DNA of 25,478 nt from JBGQDM01 sp041495845 (GCA_041495845.1 JBGQDM010000042.1:1-25478), one strand, 5' to 3'; counted from the first letter of the stretch, positions 1-7,305 are shown. The notes: a model not told the origin generated them from the sequence alone. A program made the numbers and translations.

Positions 1-563
<563 letters not shown>

Positions 564-779
564 ACCTGAAATCGATCTGGGAAGATCGACCCGTTTCTGC
601 GCCGAAACGCAGAAACGTATCTTGTGAGATCGCTCGGACTTGGAGCCCGAATCTTCCATCTCATAACTGGCACGTTCAACCTGTTGTCAAAGACCTTTTC
701 GCCTGCCGCCTGAGCGGAGACGCTTCGGTCATACACGGAAGCACACAAGTGCGCTCCCGTGCGTCCTCGAAACCTTACG
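564..779 (-). other. 16S rRNA leader with two strong hairpins
   Basis: This is the transcribed spacer between the predicted rRNA promoter and the mature 16S 5' end. It holds a perfect 10-bp inverted repeat (592-601 with 608-617, 6-nt loop) and a 7-bp one (572-578 with 583-589, GGGA loop). Both lie within 60 bases of the 16S start. No protein-coding signal is seen. Hairpins here may assist 16S processing, but the usual processing stem would also need the 3' flank, which is outside the window. Confidence 0.6.
684..694 (-). promoter_or_regulatory. boxA-like antitermination element in the rRNA leader
   Basis: The minus strand reads GTCTTTGACAA, close to the boxA motif (Nus-factor binding, rRNA antitermination) common in 16S leaders. 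It lies about 120 bases upstream of the 16S 5' end and downstream of the predicted promoter, as expected. Assignment is by motif and position only. Confidence 0.55.
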
Positions 780-809
780 AACATAGCGCGCCGGCGCCAA
801 CCCTGTCAA
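780..809 (-). promoter_or_regulatory. Predicted rRNA operon promoter
   Basis: The minus strand has a perfect -35 TTGACA (804-809) and -10 TATGTT (780-785) separated by 18 bases. Transcription would start near 773, giving a leader of about 210 bases before 16S. This is the best sigma70-like promoter upstream of the rRNA gene. Confidence 0.65.
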
Positions 810-837
810 CTCATTCAGCCCACAGGTTTTCCACGGT

Positions 838-846
838 TTATACACA
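838..846 (+). promoter_or_regulatory. DnaA-box-like site upstream of the rRNA promoter
   Basis: TTATACACA is an exact match to the DnaA box consensus TTATNCACA. A second, weaker site (TTTTCCACG, 827-835) sits directly beside it. The pair lies 18-40 bases upstream of the rRNA -35 box. Only one site fits the consensus, so this could be chance or a DnaA regulatory site. Confidence 0.3.
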
Positions 847-847
847 G

Positions 848-1250
848 ATCCGGAACGCCCCGTCAGAGCGCGCAACCGGCCTGGCGTGAAAACATTACGC
901 GCAGCAGCACGCCGCTTCCGCCTTTATTCGGCAGCGCCCATCTTTCGGCGCACGCACCGAGGCAGAAGCAGTTCGACATGAGAAAAGATCGCTTGGAGGT
1001 TCTTGCTGAACCCTTCGGAACTCGTTGTTTCCGAATTGCGGCTCCGTGGCCGGAGCGAATTCAAGGCCGTTTGGCCCTGCTACATCTGATGCCGGACCGG
1101 CGACGAGAGTTGCTAAGAAAACGCCCGGCAAGCCACACACTGCTCTCGATGAATTATTTATATCATGCGACTTCCAAGCCGCGCAAGGGGGAACCAGAAA
1201 AAACAACAATGGCTAGGCGATTGCAGATTGCAGAAGTGGGCAAATCCCAC
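848..1250. other. Intergenic stretch with no supported gene
   Basis: I see no convincing coding sequence, tRNA or known RNA here. Open frames on both strands are short, composed of basic or low-complexity residues, and match no family I recognise. It separates the rRNA promoter region from the repeat array. Confidence 0.5.
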
Positions 1251-1590
1251 AACGCAGAGAAAGGCGTTTCACCACCAAGGGCACGAAGGGACACGAAGGC
1301 CGGTTGGGCGCGGTGGATGGTAGGGAAGGCGGAGGCACGGATCCGGAAACGCAAATCCAAAAACGCAGAGGGCGCAGAGAACGGCCGCGGAGAACGCAGA
1401 GAAAGGCGTTTCACCACCAAGGGCACGAAGGGACACGAAGGCCGGTTGGCGCGGTGGATGCAACAGAAAGCGGAGGGTCCGCACGCGTAAATCGTAAAAC
1501 GCAGAGGGCGCAGAGAACGGCCGCGGAGAACGCGGAGAAAGGCGTTTCACCACCAAGGGCACGAAGGGACACGAAGGCCGGTTGGCGCCT
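1251..1590 (+). repeat. Tandem intergenic repeat array, three copies of a 57-bp core
   Basis: A 57-bp core occurs at 1251-1307, 1393-1449 and 1529-1585. It contains AACGCAGAGAAAGGCG and CACCAAGGGCACGAAGG. Copies 1 and 2 are identical and copy 3 has one change (cgcAgag to cgcGgag). Copies 2 and 3 are preceded by a further conserved block of about 32 bases (1361-1392 and 1497-1528), giving a period of 136-142 bases. Translation yields spurious peptides with a TTKGTKGHEG motif, familiar as a false-gene signature of this repeat class in several bacterial phyla. It is not a gene. Confidence 0.9.
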
Positions 1591-1699
1591 AAAGATGACA
1601 CGGAAAGCGGATGGGGCGCGGTTCCGATTCTTCGCCCGAAGCGGCGTATACTTTTGCCGGCTGCTCGCTGAAGCCCCTGTTTCTATGCAGGCGGCTTAC

Positions 1700-1773
1700 G
1701 CGGCCCTGAAGGGCCGCTCTGCCACGGTGCTGCATGCATTCGTGAGTTTTTTAGCCGCCCGTGGAAGGCGGCT
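1700..1773. repeat. Palindromic intergenic repeat with TGAA-loop hairpin
   Basis: GCGGCCC-TGAA-GGGCCGC (1700-1717) is a perfect 7-bp stem with a TGAA loop. A second palindrome, AGCCGCC with GGCGGCT (1753-1759 and 1767-1773), follows 35 bases later. It has a T-run on its 5' side on the plus strand, so it is not a canonical terminator for either strand. The TGAA loop recurs at 7391 and 7523 with different stems. Confidence 0.6.
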
Positions 1774-1802
1774 CCGATAGAAAGCCATTTGCGAGAACAG
1801 TT

Positions 1803-2243
1803 CTACTCGCGCTCATCCGGCTGCAGGCCGATGTTTTTCTCGCCGGCGGCTTTCTTCTCCCAGTAGTGGCGCACCCAGGTCTCCCAATTCTTGCCGGCAG
1901 CCATGTCGCGGCCGGTGAAGGCGAGGGCGGCGATCTCGGAAAATGTCACCGTCAGCTTGGTGCGCTGGCCTTTGGGAATGATGCGCACACTCGATTCCGC
2001 CAGCGTTGGGCCGAGGCGGCGATCGAAAATATAGCCTTCGAGCTTGGCGCCATCTTTGCGGGTGATGGTGACGTCGCCGCGGTAGTCGAAGGCCTTTTCC
2101 AGAGCTTCGCGCAGGTCGTTCTCTGAGGCCAGAGCGGGAATCCAACCTTCAACTTCTTCGTGTTTGGCGCCGGGAGCAACTTCGAGGGCGTCGGGATGCA
2201 GCGGGGAAGCGGCGGGGGTTGCGTCTGCCTTGGTACTGCTCAC
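1803..2243 (-). CDS. Uncharacterised protein translationally coupled to hpnH
   Basis: This is a 146-residue soluble protein with no signal peptide or membrane segment. The N-terminal 30 residues are low complexity. The core has a predicted beta-rich segment (RGDVTITRKDGAKLEGYIFD, then RTKLTVTFSEIAALAF) and ends with a Trp-rich helix (ETWVRHYWEKK). The strand-turn-strand pattern with a KDG turn resembles Sm-like or PRC-barrel small beta folds, but that is inference. Its GTG start overlaps the hpnH stop as GTGA, so the two proteins are probably made together. I believe similar proteins sit beside radical-SAM genes in other Acidobacteriota. No function can be assigned from sequence. Confidence 0.8.
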   Translation of the reverse strand: MSSTKADATPAASPLHPDALEVAPGAKHEEVEGWIPALASENDLREALEKAFDYRGDVTITRKDGAKLEGYIFDRRLGPTLAESSVRIIPKGQRTKLTVTFSEIAALAFTGRDMAAGKNWETWVRHYWEKKAAGEKNIGLQPDERE

Positions 2244-3361
2244 GCGCGCGTTTCCTCAAGGGCCGCCGGAGCTTCAATCTGCACCAGCGGATTGAAGGAG
2301 TGCATCGGCGTGACTGGCTCCTCGAGCAGTTTGCGCGCACTGCGGTCGGGGTAGCGCGAGAACGTGGCGCGCACCGTAGCCAGAAAACCACCCAGCGAAC
2401 CGAAGTTGTGGTCCACCGCCGAGGCTTCATATCCGCTGTGCACCATGCAATTGGCGCACTTGGGATTGCCGGATTCGGTGCCGTAGTTCTCCCACTCGGT
2501 CAGTTCCATCAACTCCTGAAAGGTGTCGGTGTAGCCATCCTGCAGCAGGTAGCAGGGTTTCTGCCAGCCGAAGAGACTGTAGGTGGGCATGCCCCAGGGG
2601 GTGCAGGCGTAGTGGCGTTTGCCCATCAGGAATTCGAGAAACAGCGGCGACATGTTGAAGCGCCATTCCGGTTTGCGGTTGGAAAGAATGCCGCGAAACA
2701 GACGGCGCGTGCGGGCGCGGCCGAGAAAATGTTGCTGGTCGGGCGCTTTGTCGTAGGAGTAGCCGGGCGAAACCATCATGCCTTCGACGCCCAGCGCCAT
2801 CATTTCGTCGAAGAAGGTGCGCACGCTGTTGGGGTCGGCACCGTCAAAGAGCGTGGTGTTGGTGGTCACACGAAACCCGCGCGCGACGGCCTCTTTGATG
2901 CCCTCGACGGCCAGGTCATAGCCGCCTTCGAGACAGACGGAGAAATCATGGTGCTCGCGCTGCCCGTCCATGTGCACGGAAAACGTCAGATACTTGCTGG
3001 GCTGGAAGAGATCCATCTTCTGCTTGAGCAGGAGCGCGTTGGTGCAGAGGTAAATGTACTTTTTGCGCTCGACCAGGCCGGCGACAATCTTGTCAATTTC
3101 GGGATGCAGTAGCGGCTCGCCGCCGGGAATCGAAACCATGGGCGCGCCACACTCGTCGACGGCGCGGAAGCACTCTTCGGGCGTGAGCTGGTCTTTGAGA
3201 ATATGCGCGGGGTACTGGATTTTGCCGCAGCCGGCGCAGGCCAGATTGCAGCGGAAGAGCGGCTCCAGCATGAGCACGAGCGGGTAGCGTTTGCGGCCCC
3301 GGAGCTTCTGCCCCAGCACGTAGGACGCAACCGTCCACATCTGTGAAATCGGGACTGCCAT
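2240..3361 (-). CDS. hpnH: Adenosyl-hopene transferase HpnH (radical SAM)
   Basis: This 373-residue radical SAM enzyme of the HpnH family joins the 5'-deoxyadenosyl group of SAM to diploptene, the first step in building extended C35 hopanoids. The [4Fe-4S] motif CNLACAGC gives Cys38, Cys42 and Cys45 (CX3CX2C), followed by the SAM-binding PGGEPLLHPEI. The C-terminal part carries the DUF3463-like region, with CTPWG and CANC cysteines. The ATG at 3361 is chosen because the family N-terminus (MAVPISQMWTVASYVLGQKL) begins there. An upstream in-frame extension would be atypical and lies over the promoter. No squalene-hopene cyclase is in the window. The downstream partner is coupled by GTGA. Confidence 0.92.
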   Translation of the reverse strand: MAVPISQMWTVASYVLGQKLRGRKRYPLVLMLEPLFRCNLACAGCGKIQYPAHILKDQLTPEECFRAVDECGAPMVSIPGGEPLLHPEIDKIVAGLVERKKYIYLCTNALLLKQKMDLFQPSKYLTFSVHMDGQREHHDFSVCLEGGYDLAVEGIKEAVARGFRVTTNTTLFDGADPNSVRTFFDEMMALGVEGMMVSPGYSYDKAPDQQHFLGRARTRRLFRGILSNRKPEWRFNMSPLFLEFLMGKRHYACTPWGMPTYSLFGWQKPCYLLQDGYTDTFQELMELTEWENYGTESGNPKCANCMVHSGYEASAVDHNFGSLGGFLATVRATFSRYPDRSARKLLEEPVTPMHSFNPLVQIEAPAALEETRA

Positions 3362-3398
3362 GAATTCGTTCGATTCCCCGCTGCAGGAAGTTGCCTCT

Positions 3399-3407
3399 AG
3401 TATAGCA
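3399..3407 (-). promoter_or_regulatory. Extended -10 promoter for hpnH
   Basis: The minus strand reads TGC-TATACT, a near-consensus -10 with the extended TGn element and no good -35. Transcription would start near 3392, leaving a 31-base leader for hpnH. It lies in the gap after the bicupin stop codon. Confidence 0.5.
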
Positions 3408-3414
3408 AGCCGGA

Positions 3415-4086
3415 TCAGAACTCCAGGGTAATCAAGTGCGCTTCCTGCGCGCCGGTGTTGGTGAGGGTGTGCGTGTATCCACCGGGCAACCACTTGATAT
3501 CGCCGGACTTGAGCGCCCCTGGCATCGGGCCCTGGCCTTCGACGTCGCTGCGCAGGTTAAGGTCGCTGACGGCAACGATGAGGTGCGGGCCTTTGTGTTC
3601 GTGGCGCGGGAGCGTGGCGCCGGGAGCGAGGCGGATATCGCTGACGCGGACACCATCCTGCAGGAACAGCACTTTCTGCATCGGCGTGCTCGGAGCATCG
3701 GGCAGAGCGGGCCGGGTGCCGGGAAGCAACTCGATGGTCACGTTGCGAAAGTGGTGGTCGGTGAGATTGCGCGCGACGTGAGCAAAGTTGCCGGGCACAA
3801 AGCGGGCCTCGCCGTCCGCCAGCTTGAGTTGGACCGGGGCCTTGCCTTCGACGGAGTTTTCGACTTCGGTATCGCCGAGGGTGACGAATACATAGTCGCG
3901 TTCGTGGCGATGCAGGAGGGTGGAGGCGTGCGGAGCGACCTCTACCTTGAAGGCACGCAGGAATTCGTTTTCGAGCGCCAGGTGATGGGAAGGCTCAGAG
4001 GTGAGGGCAACGGCCGGAGCCGCAGTCTGTGCCTGCGCAAGGAACGACGCGAGCACGGGCAGGAAGAGCAGCACACGAAGTTTCAT
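3415..4086 (-). CDS. Secreted bicupin protein
   Basis: This 223-residue protein has an N-terminal signal peptide (MKLRVLLFLPVLASFLAQA, likely cleaved after Ala19) and two cupin barrels. Cupin 1 has HRHERDYVFVTLGD (His59, His61) and a later His103. Cupin 2 has PRHEHKGPHLIVAV (His162, His164, His168) and His206 in GGYTHTL. These His sets suggest a metal site in each barrel. The substrate is unknown; cupins of this sort are predicted dioxygenases, isomerases or ligand binders acting outside the cytoplasm. A -10-like box ends 7 bases before the ATG, so the message may be leaderless. Confidence 0.85.
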   Translation of the reverse strand: MKLRVLLFLPVLASFLAQAQTAAPAVALTSEPSHHLALENEFLRAFKVEVAPHASTLLHRHERDYVFVTLGDTEVENSVEGKAPVQLKLADGEARFVPGNFAHVARNLTDHHFRNVTIELLPGTRPALPDAPSTPMQKVLFLQDGVRVSDIRLAPGATLPRHEHKGPHLIVAVSDLNLRSDVEGQGPMPGALKSGDIKWLPGGYTHTLTNTGAQEAHLITLEF

Positions 4087-4093
4087 GCGGGGG

Positions 4094-4102
4094 ATTTTAG
4101 CA
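4094..4102 (-). promoter_or_regulatory. Extended -10 promoter at the bicupin start (leaderless)
   Basis: The minus strand reads TGC-TAAAAT, ending at 4094. The predicted +1 is 4087, one base from the ATG at 4086. No -35 is recognisable in the GC-rich sequence upstream. Confidence 0.45.
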
Positions 4103-4121
4103 TTGCGCGTGCGCCGCCGCG

Positions 4122-4415
4122 TTATCCCGCTCGCGTCAGGCGAATGAATTCTTCCATCTGCGCGAGATAAGTTTCAAGGGCGTGGCGGCCGTCGGGGGTG
4201 AGTTGGTATTCGGTTTTCGGGGTGCGTCCTTCAAAGCGCTTGCTGCAGGAAATGTAGCCGGTGTCTTCGAGCTTGCGGGCGTGCACGCTGAGATTGCCGT
4301 CCGTGGTCTGGAGCAGACGTTTGAGGTCGCTGAAACTGAGGGAGCCGCTTGTAGCAAGGGCGCTGACAATGCCGAGGCGCATGCGTTCGTGAATGATGCG
4401 GTCGAGTTCGGGCAT
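4122..4415 (-). CDS. Winged-helix transcriptional regulator (HTH_34-like)
   Basis: This is a 97-residue DNA-binding protein. After MPELDRIIHERMRLGIVSAL come a helix-turn-helix (SFSDLKRLLQTTDGNLSVHARKLED) and a wing (TGYISCSKRFEGRTPKTEYQLTPDGRHAL). This matches the small MarR/ArsR-like family PF13601. The ATG at 4415 is chosen because family members begin with an MxELDxIIHxxxRLxI stretch; the upstream extension is low-complexity Ala/Ser/Arg. It lies 79 bases after the membrane protein gene, the usual partner arrangement in Acidobacteriota as I recall it. It probably regulates the shared promoter near 5122-5172, which is inference. Confidence 0.88.
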   Translation of the reverse strand: MPELDRIIHERMRLGIVSALATSGSLSFSDLKRLLQTTDGNLSVHARKLEDTGYISCSKRFEGRTPKTEYQLTPDGRHALETYLAQMEEFIRLTRAG

Positions 4416-4494
4416 GGCGGAGGCAGGCGCGGAGTTAGAGTCGCGGGTGCTGCGCGCCGCTGCGCTGCTTGCTTCCGGACGTGCCAGCCTTGGT

Positions 4495-5115
4495 CTACCC
4501 ACCGTGTTTCCTCGCAATGGCCACGCCGAAGGCAATGTGCAGGCCGCCAAAGCTGACGGCCATGATCCAGTTACCCCAGCCCGGCGCGAGCAGGGCCAGC
4601 AGGCCGCTGGCCATGAAGCCGGCACCCATTACCGGCACCGCCGGGACCGAAAGCACGCCCCCGCTGATCACCGCCGCACCATAGAGAACACCCCACGCTC
4701 CCGGAAGCAGGCCCGTCATGCCGGCGCGGTAGAGCAGCACGGTCATCACTGCGCCTGCGGCCAGCGGTGGCAAGAAACCCAGCGCGAACTTTCGTCCCGG
4801 TCCGGTCAGTAACGGAGCTCCGGTGCGCTGGGCTTTGACGCTCAGGGCGACACTGGCGATTGCCAGTGCGAGGCACGCTTCGCCGAGCCAGACGGCAGTC
4901 CAACGGGCAGCGGACGGCTGATGCGCTGCCAACAGGGCTGCGAGGAGTGCGGTGACGCCGATGGCGGTCTGGCCCCATCCGGAGACGGCAGTGAAGGCAG
5001 CGGAGCGCTCCATGGTTTGGCGAATGAAGCGGAGATCGTCGAGGGCGCTGCCCGTCGAAGGAGGACGAGGACGGCGGGGGGGCGGGGAGGTGCGGCACTG
5101 GCGCGAATCCTGCAC
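4495..5115 (-). CDS. Integral membrane protein, partner of the winged-helix regulator
   Basis: This 206-residue protein has a basic, proline-rich N-terminus, a conserved-looking segment (LDDLRFIRQTMERSAAFTAV) and about six hydrophobic helices from residue 47 on. I recognise it as the multipass protein usually paired with PF13601 regulators, but its function is unknown. It might be a sensor or transporter for the regulator's signal. The GTG start at 5115 is supported by TTGACA-17-TAGCCT, whose predicted +1 is exactly that G. No Shine-Dalgarno is visible, consistent with a leaderless message. Confidence 0.8.
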   Translation of the reverse strand: MQDSRQCRTSPPPRRPRPPSTGSALDDLRFIRQTMERSAAFTAVSGWGQTAIGVTALLAALLAAHQPSAARWTAVWLGEACLALAIASVALSVKAQRTGAPLLTGPGRKFALGFLPPLAAGAVMTVLLYRAGMTGLLPGAWGVLYGAAVISGGVLSVPAVPVMGAGFMASGLLALLAPGWGNWIMAVSFGGLHIAFGVAIARKHGG

Positions 5116-5121
5116 GAAGGT

Positions 5122-5150
5122 AGGCTAGGCCTCGGCCTGATTGATGTCAA
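5122..5150 (-). promoter_or_regulatory. Promoter of the membrane protein/regulator operon (leaderless)
   Basis: The minus strand has a perfect -35 TTGACA (5145-5150), a 17-base spacer and -10 TAGCCT (5122-5127). The +1 falls on the GTG start at 5115. Confidence 0.6.
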
Positions 5151-5172
5151 GTACTCCTTTATACAAAGTATT
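5150..5172. promoter_or_regulatory. Inter-promoter dyad, candidate operator
   Basis: AGTACT (5150-5155) and AGTATT (5167-5172) form an imperfect dyad with an 11-base spacer. It sits exactly between, and touches, the -35 boxes of the two divergent promoters. A winged-helix dimer bound here could affect both directions. Assignment as the operator is inference. Confidence 0.4.
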
Positions 5173-5199
5173 GACTATGGTCAGTGACCATGATCTAAT
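5171..5199 (+). promoter_or_regulatory. Toxin-antitoxin promoter with palindromic operator in the spacer
   Basis: TTGACT (5171-5176), a 17-base spacer and TCTAAT (5194-5199) form a strong sigma70-like promoter. The spacer contains the perfect 15-base palindrome ATGGTCAGTGACCAT (5177-5191), placed where an autoregulating antitoxin or toxin-antitoxin complex would block RNA polymerase. The predicted +1 (5206) is the first base of the antitoxin GTG. Confidence 0.65.
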
Positions 5200-5205
5200 A
5201 TTTCT

Positions 5206-5445
5206 GTGGAAACCATCGCCATCTCGAAGTTCAAAGCGACTTGCCTTGCCGTCCTAGAGCGTGTACGCAAGACGGGCACGCCGATTCTCGTGACCCGCTT
5301 CGGCGAACCGGTGGCGGAGATCGTTCCGCCGCCTCCAGCCGAGCGCCCGGCGAACTGGCTCGGATGCATGGCGGGAACGGGTCGGATCGTGGGCGACATT
5401 GTTTCGCCCGCGTCCGATGAGGATGACTGGGATGCTCTACGATGA
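5206..5445 (+). CDS. Phd/YefM-family antitoxin
   Basis: This 79-residue antitoxin has an N-terminal DNA-binding domain (METIAISKFKATCLAVLERV, RKTGTPILVTRFGEPVAEI). The C-terminal tail, rich in Pro and acidic residues (SPASDEDDWDALR), would fold onto and neutralise the toxin. The fold is that of Phd/YefM antitoxins paired with PIN toxins. The GTG start lies on the predicted transcription start with no ribosome-binding site before it. The stop overlaps the toxin start as ATGA, so the two are translationally coupled. Autoregulation through the palindrome at 5177-5191 is likely. Confidence 0.9.
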   Translation: METIAISKFKATCLAVLERVRKTGTPILVTRFGEPVAEIVPPPPAERPANWLGCMAGTGRIVGDIVSPASDEDDWDALR

Positions 5446-5837
5446 GGCTCCTGCTGGATACGCACATCTGGCTGTGGAGCGTGCTGGAACCTGAGCGGCT
5501 GTCGACCCGCATCCTGCAAGAACTAACGAATCCGGCCAACGAAGTTTGGCTCTCTCCGATCAGTACCTGGGAGGTCCTCTTACTGAGCCGCAGGGGCCGA
5601 GTTCAGTTGGATCCGAACGTAAGCGAATGGTTGGTGCAGAACAAGCGGAGGCACCTAGGCAGGGAAGCTCCCATCACTCACGAGGTCGCCCTCGCAACGG
5701 CTGATATCCAACTCGCTCACCGCGATCTGGCGGACCACTTTCTGGCAGCGACCGCGCGGGTCTACGACCTGACGCTGGTGACCGCGGACGCGCGGTTGCT
5801 GGCGGGCACGGGATTTCAAGTCATGCCGAACCAGTGA
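5442..5837 (+). CDS. vapC: PIN-domain toxin (VapC-like ribonuclease)
   Basis: This 131-residue PIN-domain protein is expected to cut RNA using Mg ions when not bound by its antitoxin. The acidic active-site residues are present: Asp6 in LLLDTHIWLW, Glu44 in STWEVLLL, Asp95 and/or Asp98 in HRDLADHFLAATA, and Asp116 in LVTADARLL. The length is typical and all motifs are intact, so it should be active. It starts inside the antitoxin stop (ATGA). The likely targets are tRNA or rRNA as for other VapC proteins, but the specific target cannot be read from sequence. Confidence 0.92.
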   Translation: MRLLLDTHIWLWSVLEPERLSTRILQELTNPANEVWLSPISTWEVLLLSRRGRVQLDPNVSEWLVQNKRRHLGREAPITHEVALATADIQLAHRDLADHFLAATARVYDLTLVTADARLLAGTGFQVMPNQ

Positions 5838-5860
5838 CGGACCCAGCTGGGCGCGTGCGG

Positions 5861-5866
5861 TACACT
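5861..5866 (+). promoter_or_regulatory. -10-like box at the xseA start
   Basis: TACACT ends at 5866, so the predicted +1 is 5873, two bases before the xseA ATG. No well-spaced -35 is seen. xseA could also be read through from the toxin-antitoxin promoter. Confidence 0.35.
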
Positions 5867-5874
5867 GCCTTGCG

Positions 5875-7305
5875 ATGGCTGCGGAAGACCAGCTCGGGTT
5901 TGCCTTTCAGCCGCCGGCGCGGCGGGTGTGGACGGTACGCGATCTGGTGGCCAGTGTGCGCACCGAACTCGAACGCGAGTTCGGCGATGCCTGGGTGGAA
6001 GGTGAGATCTCAAATTTCCGTCCGGCCAAATCCGGCCATCTCTACTTCACGCTAAAAGACGAGGGCGGGCAGATCCGCGTGGTCATCTTCCGTACGCAGG
6101 CGCGCCTGCTGCGTTTCCGTCCGCAGGACGGCATGCAAGTGATCATTCGCGGGCGCGTCACCATTTACGAAGGCCGCGGCGAGTTGCAGATTGTTGCTGA
6201 GCATCTGGAGCCGAAAGGCGCGGGCTCGTTGCAGATCGCGTTCGAGCAACTCAAGGCACGCCTGCAAGCGGAAGGCTTGTTTGACGCGGCGCGGAAGAAG
6301 CCGGTTCCGGCGCTGCCGCGACGCATCGGGATTGTGACTTCGCCGCGGGCGGCCGCCCTGCAGGACATGCTGAACATTCTGCGCCGCCGGCACCACTCGG
6401 CCAGCATTGTCATTTACCCCGCGCAGGTGCAGGGAGACGCGGCGGCGGCGGAAGTGGCGGAGGGCGTGCGCTACTTCAACCGGGAGCACGATGTTGGAGT
6501 CATTGTGATCGCGCGCGGCGGTGGTTCTTTCGAAGACTTGGCCTGTTTTAGCGATGAGACCCTCGCGCGCACGGTGGCGGAGTCGGCCATTCCCGTAATT
6601 TCCGCAGTCGGCCACGAAACCGATTTCACCATTCTTGATTTTGTTGCCGACCTGCGCGCGCCCACGCCGTCAGCGGCAGCCGAATTAGTGATCCGCTCGC
6701 GGCAAGAAATCGAAAGCCGGGTGGAGGACCTGGCGCGGCGCGTGGAAAAGGCGATGCGCTATCAGCTCTTGATGCGGCGGCAGACGCTGAGCGAACTGAC
6801 GCAACATCGCGGCTTCGCGCGCATGATGGACCTGGTGCGCCGCCGCCAGCAGCAAGTGGACGAACTGGTTTACCACCTGGCGCACGCCCAGCGTGATGTG
6901 TTGGAACGGCAGCGCCGGCGTTTTGAAAAACTGGCAGCTGCGGTGCAGCACTACGACCTGCGAGTGCGACTGACCGGCTTCCAGCGAGAGTTGGAAAACC
7001 GTACGGCAACGCTGGCCGCTGCCATGCGCGCCGGCAATCTGCAGCGCCGATCGCGGCTGGAGAGGCTGAGCGAGCGCTTGCAGGCGCTGTCTCCGCTCGC
7101 CATTCTCGATCGTGGCTACGCGCTGGTCTTCGACGGCGCGGGCAAACTGGTGAAAGATGCGGTGCAAGTTGCGGCCGGCGATGAGATTTCTGCGCGTCTG
7201 GCGCGTGGCAGTCTGCACGCCGTCGTCAAGGGCGAAGCGGCGCCGGCAGCCTCTGGAAAGCGGCGCGGGCGGAATCGTAAGAACTCTGAGGGCGGGTCTG
7301 ATTAA
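5875..7305 (+). CDS. xseA: Exodeoxyribonuclease VII large subunit
   Basis: This 476-residue protein is the catalytic subunit of exonuclease VII, which degrades single-stranded DNA from both ends and contributes to DNA repair. An N-terminal OB-fold (WTVRDLVASVRTELEREFG, then VEGEISNFRPAKSGHLYFTL) spans roughly residues 18-115. The catalytic region follows with ARGGGSFEDLACFSDE and SAVGHETDFTILDFVADLRA. A long coiled-coil stretch then leads to a C-terminal segment (LSPLAILDRGYALVF). Length and motifs are normal. The small subunit gene xseB, often the next gene, is not here: the following 363 bases hold only repeats. xseB may lie elsewhere. Confidence 0.96.
   Translation: MAAEDQLGFAFQPPARRVWTVRDLVASVRTELEREFGDAWVEGEISNFRPAKSGHLYFTLKDEGGQIRVVIFRTQARLLRFRPQDGMQVIIRGRVTIYEGRGELQIVAEHLEPKGAGSLQIAFEQLKARLQAEGLFDAARKKPVPALPRRIGIVTSPRAAALQDMLNILRRRHHSASIVIYPAQVQGDAAAAEVAEGVRYFNREHDVGVIVIARGGGSFEDLACFSDETLARTVAESAIPVISAVGHETDFTILDFVADLRAPTPSAAAELVIRSRQEIESRVEDLARRVEKAMRYQLLMRRQTLSELTQHRGFARMMDLVRRRQQQVDELVYHLAHAQRDVLERQRRRFEKLAAAVQHYDLRVRLTGFQRELENRTATLAAAMRAGNLQRRSRLERLSERLQALSPLAILDRGYALVFDGAGKLVKDAVQVAAGDEISARLARGSLHAVVKGEAAPAASGKRRGRNRKNSEGGSD

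Noticed and set aside
895..1209. Open frame of 104 codons on the minus strand upstream of the rRNA promoter
   Set aside because: It is Ala/Pro/Cys-rich with no recognisable domain or start signal; probably a GC-rich chance frame.
759..1490. Open frame of 243 codons across the repeat array on the plus strand
   Set aside because: It is made of repeated basic peptides (TTKGTKGHEG) translated from the DNA repeat, with no family match and no ribosome-binding site.
1753..1773. GC-rich hairpin next to a T-run, considered as a terminator
   Set aside because: The T-run is on the 5' side on the plus strand, and on the minus strand the hairpin is followed by A residues, so neither orientation fits.
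2219..3112. Long plus-strand open frame opposite hpnH
   Set aside because: It is antisense to a clear radical SAM gene; the frame is a by-product of high GC at third positions.
3362..3493. N-terminal extension of hpnH by 44 codons
   Set aside because: It would cross the extended -10 promoter and overlap the bicupin 3' end, and the extra residues are unlike the family.
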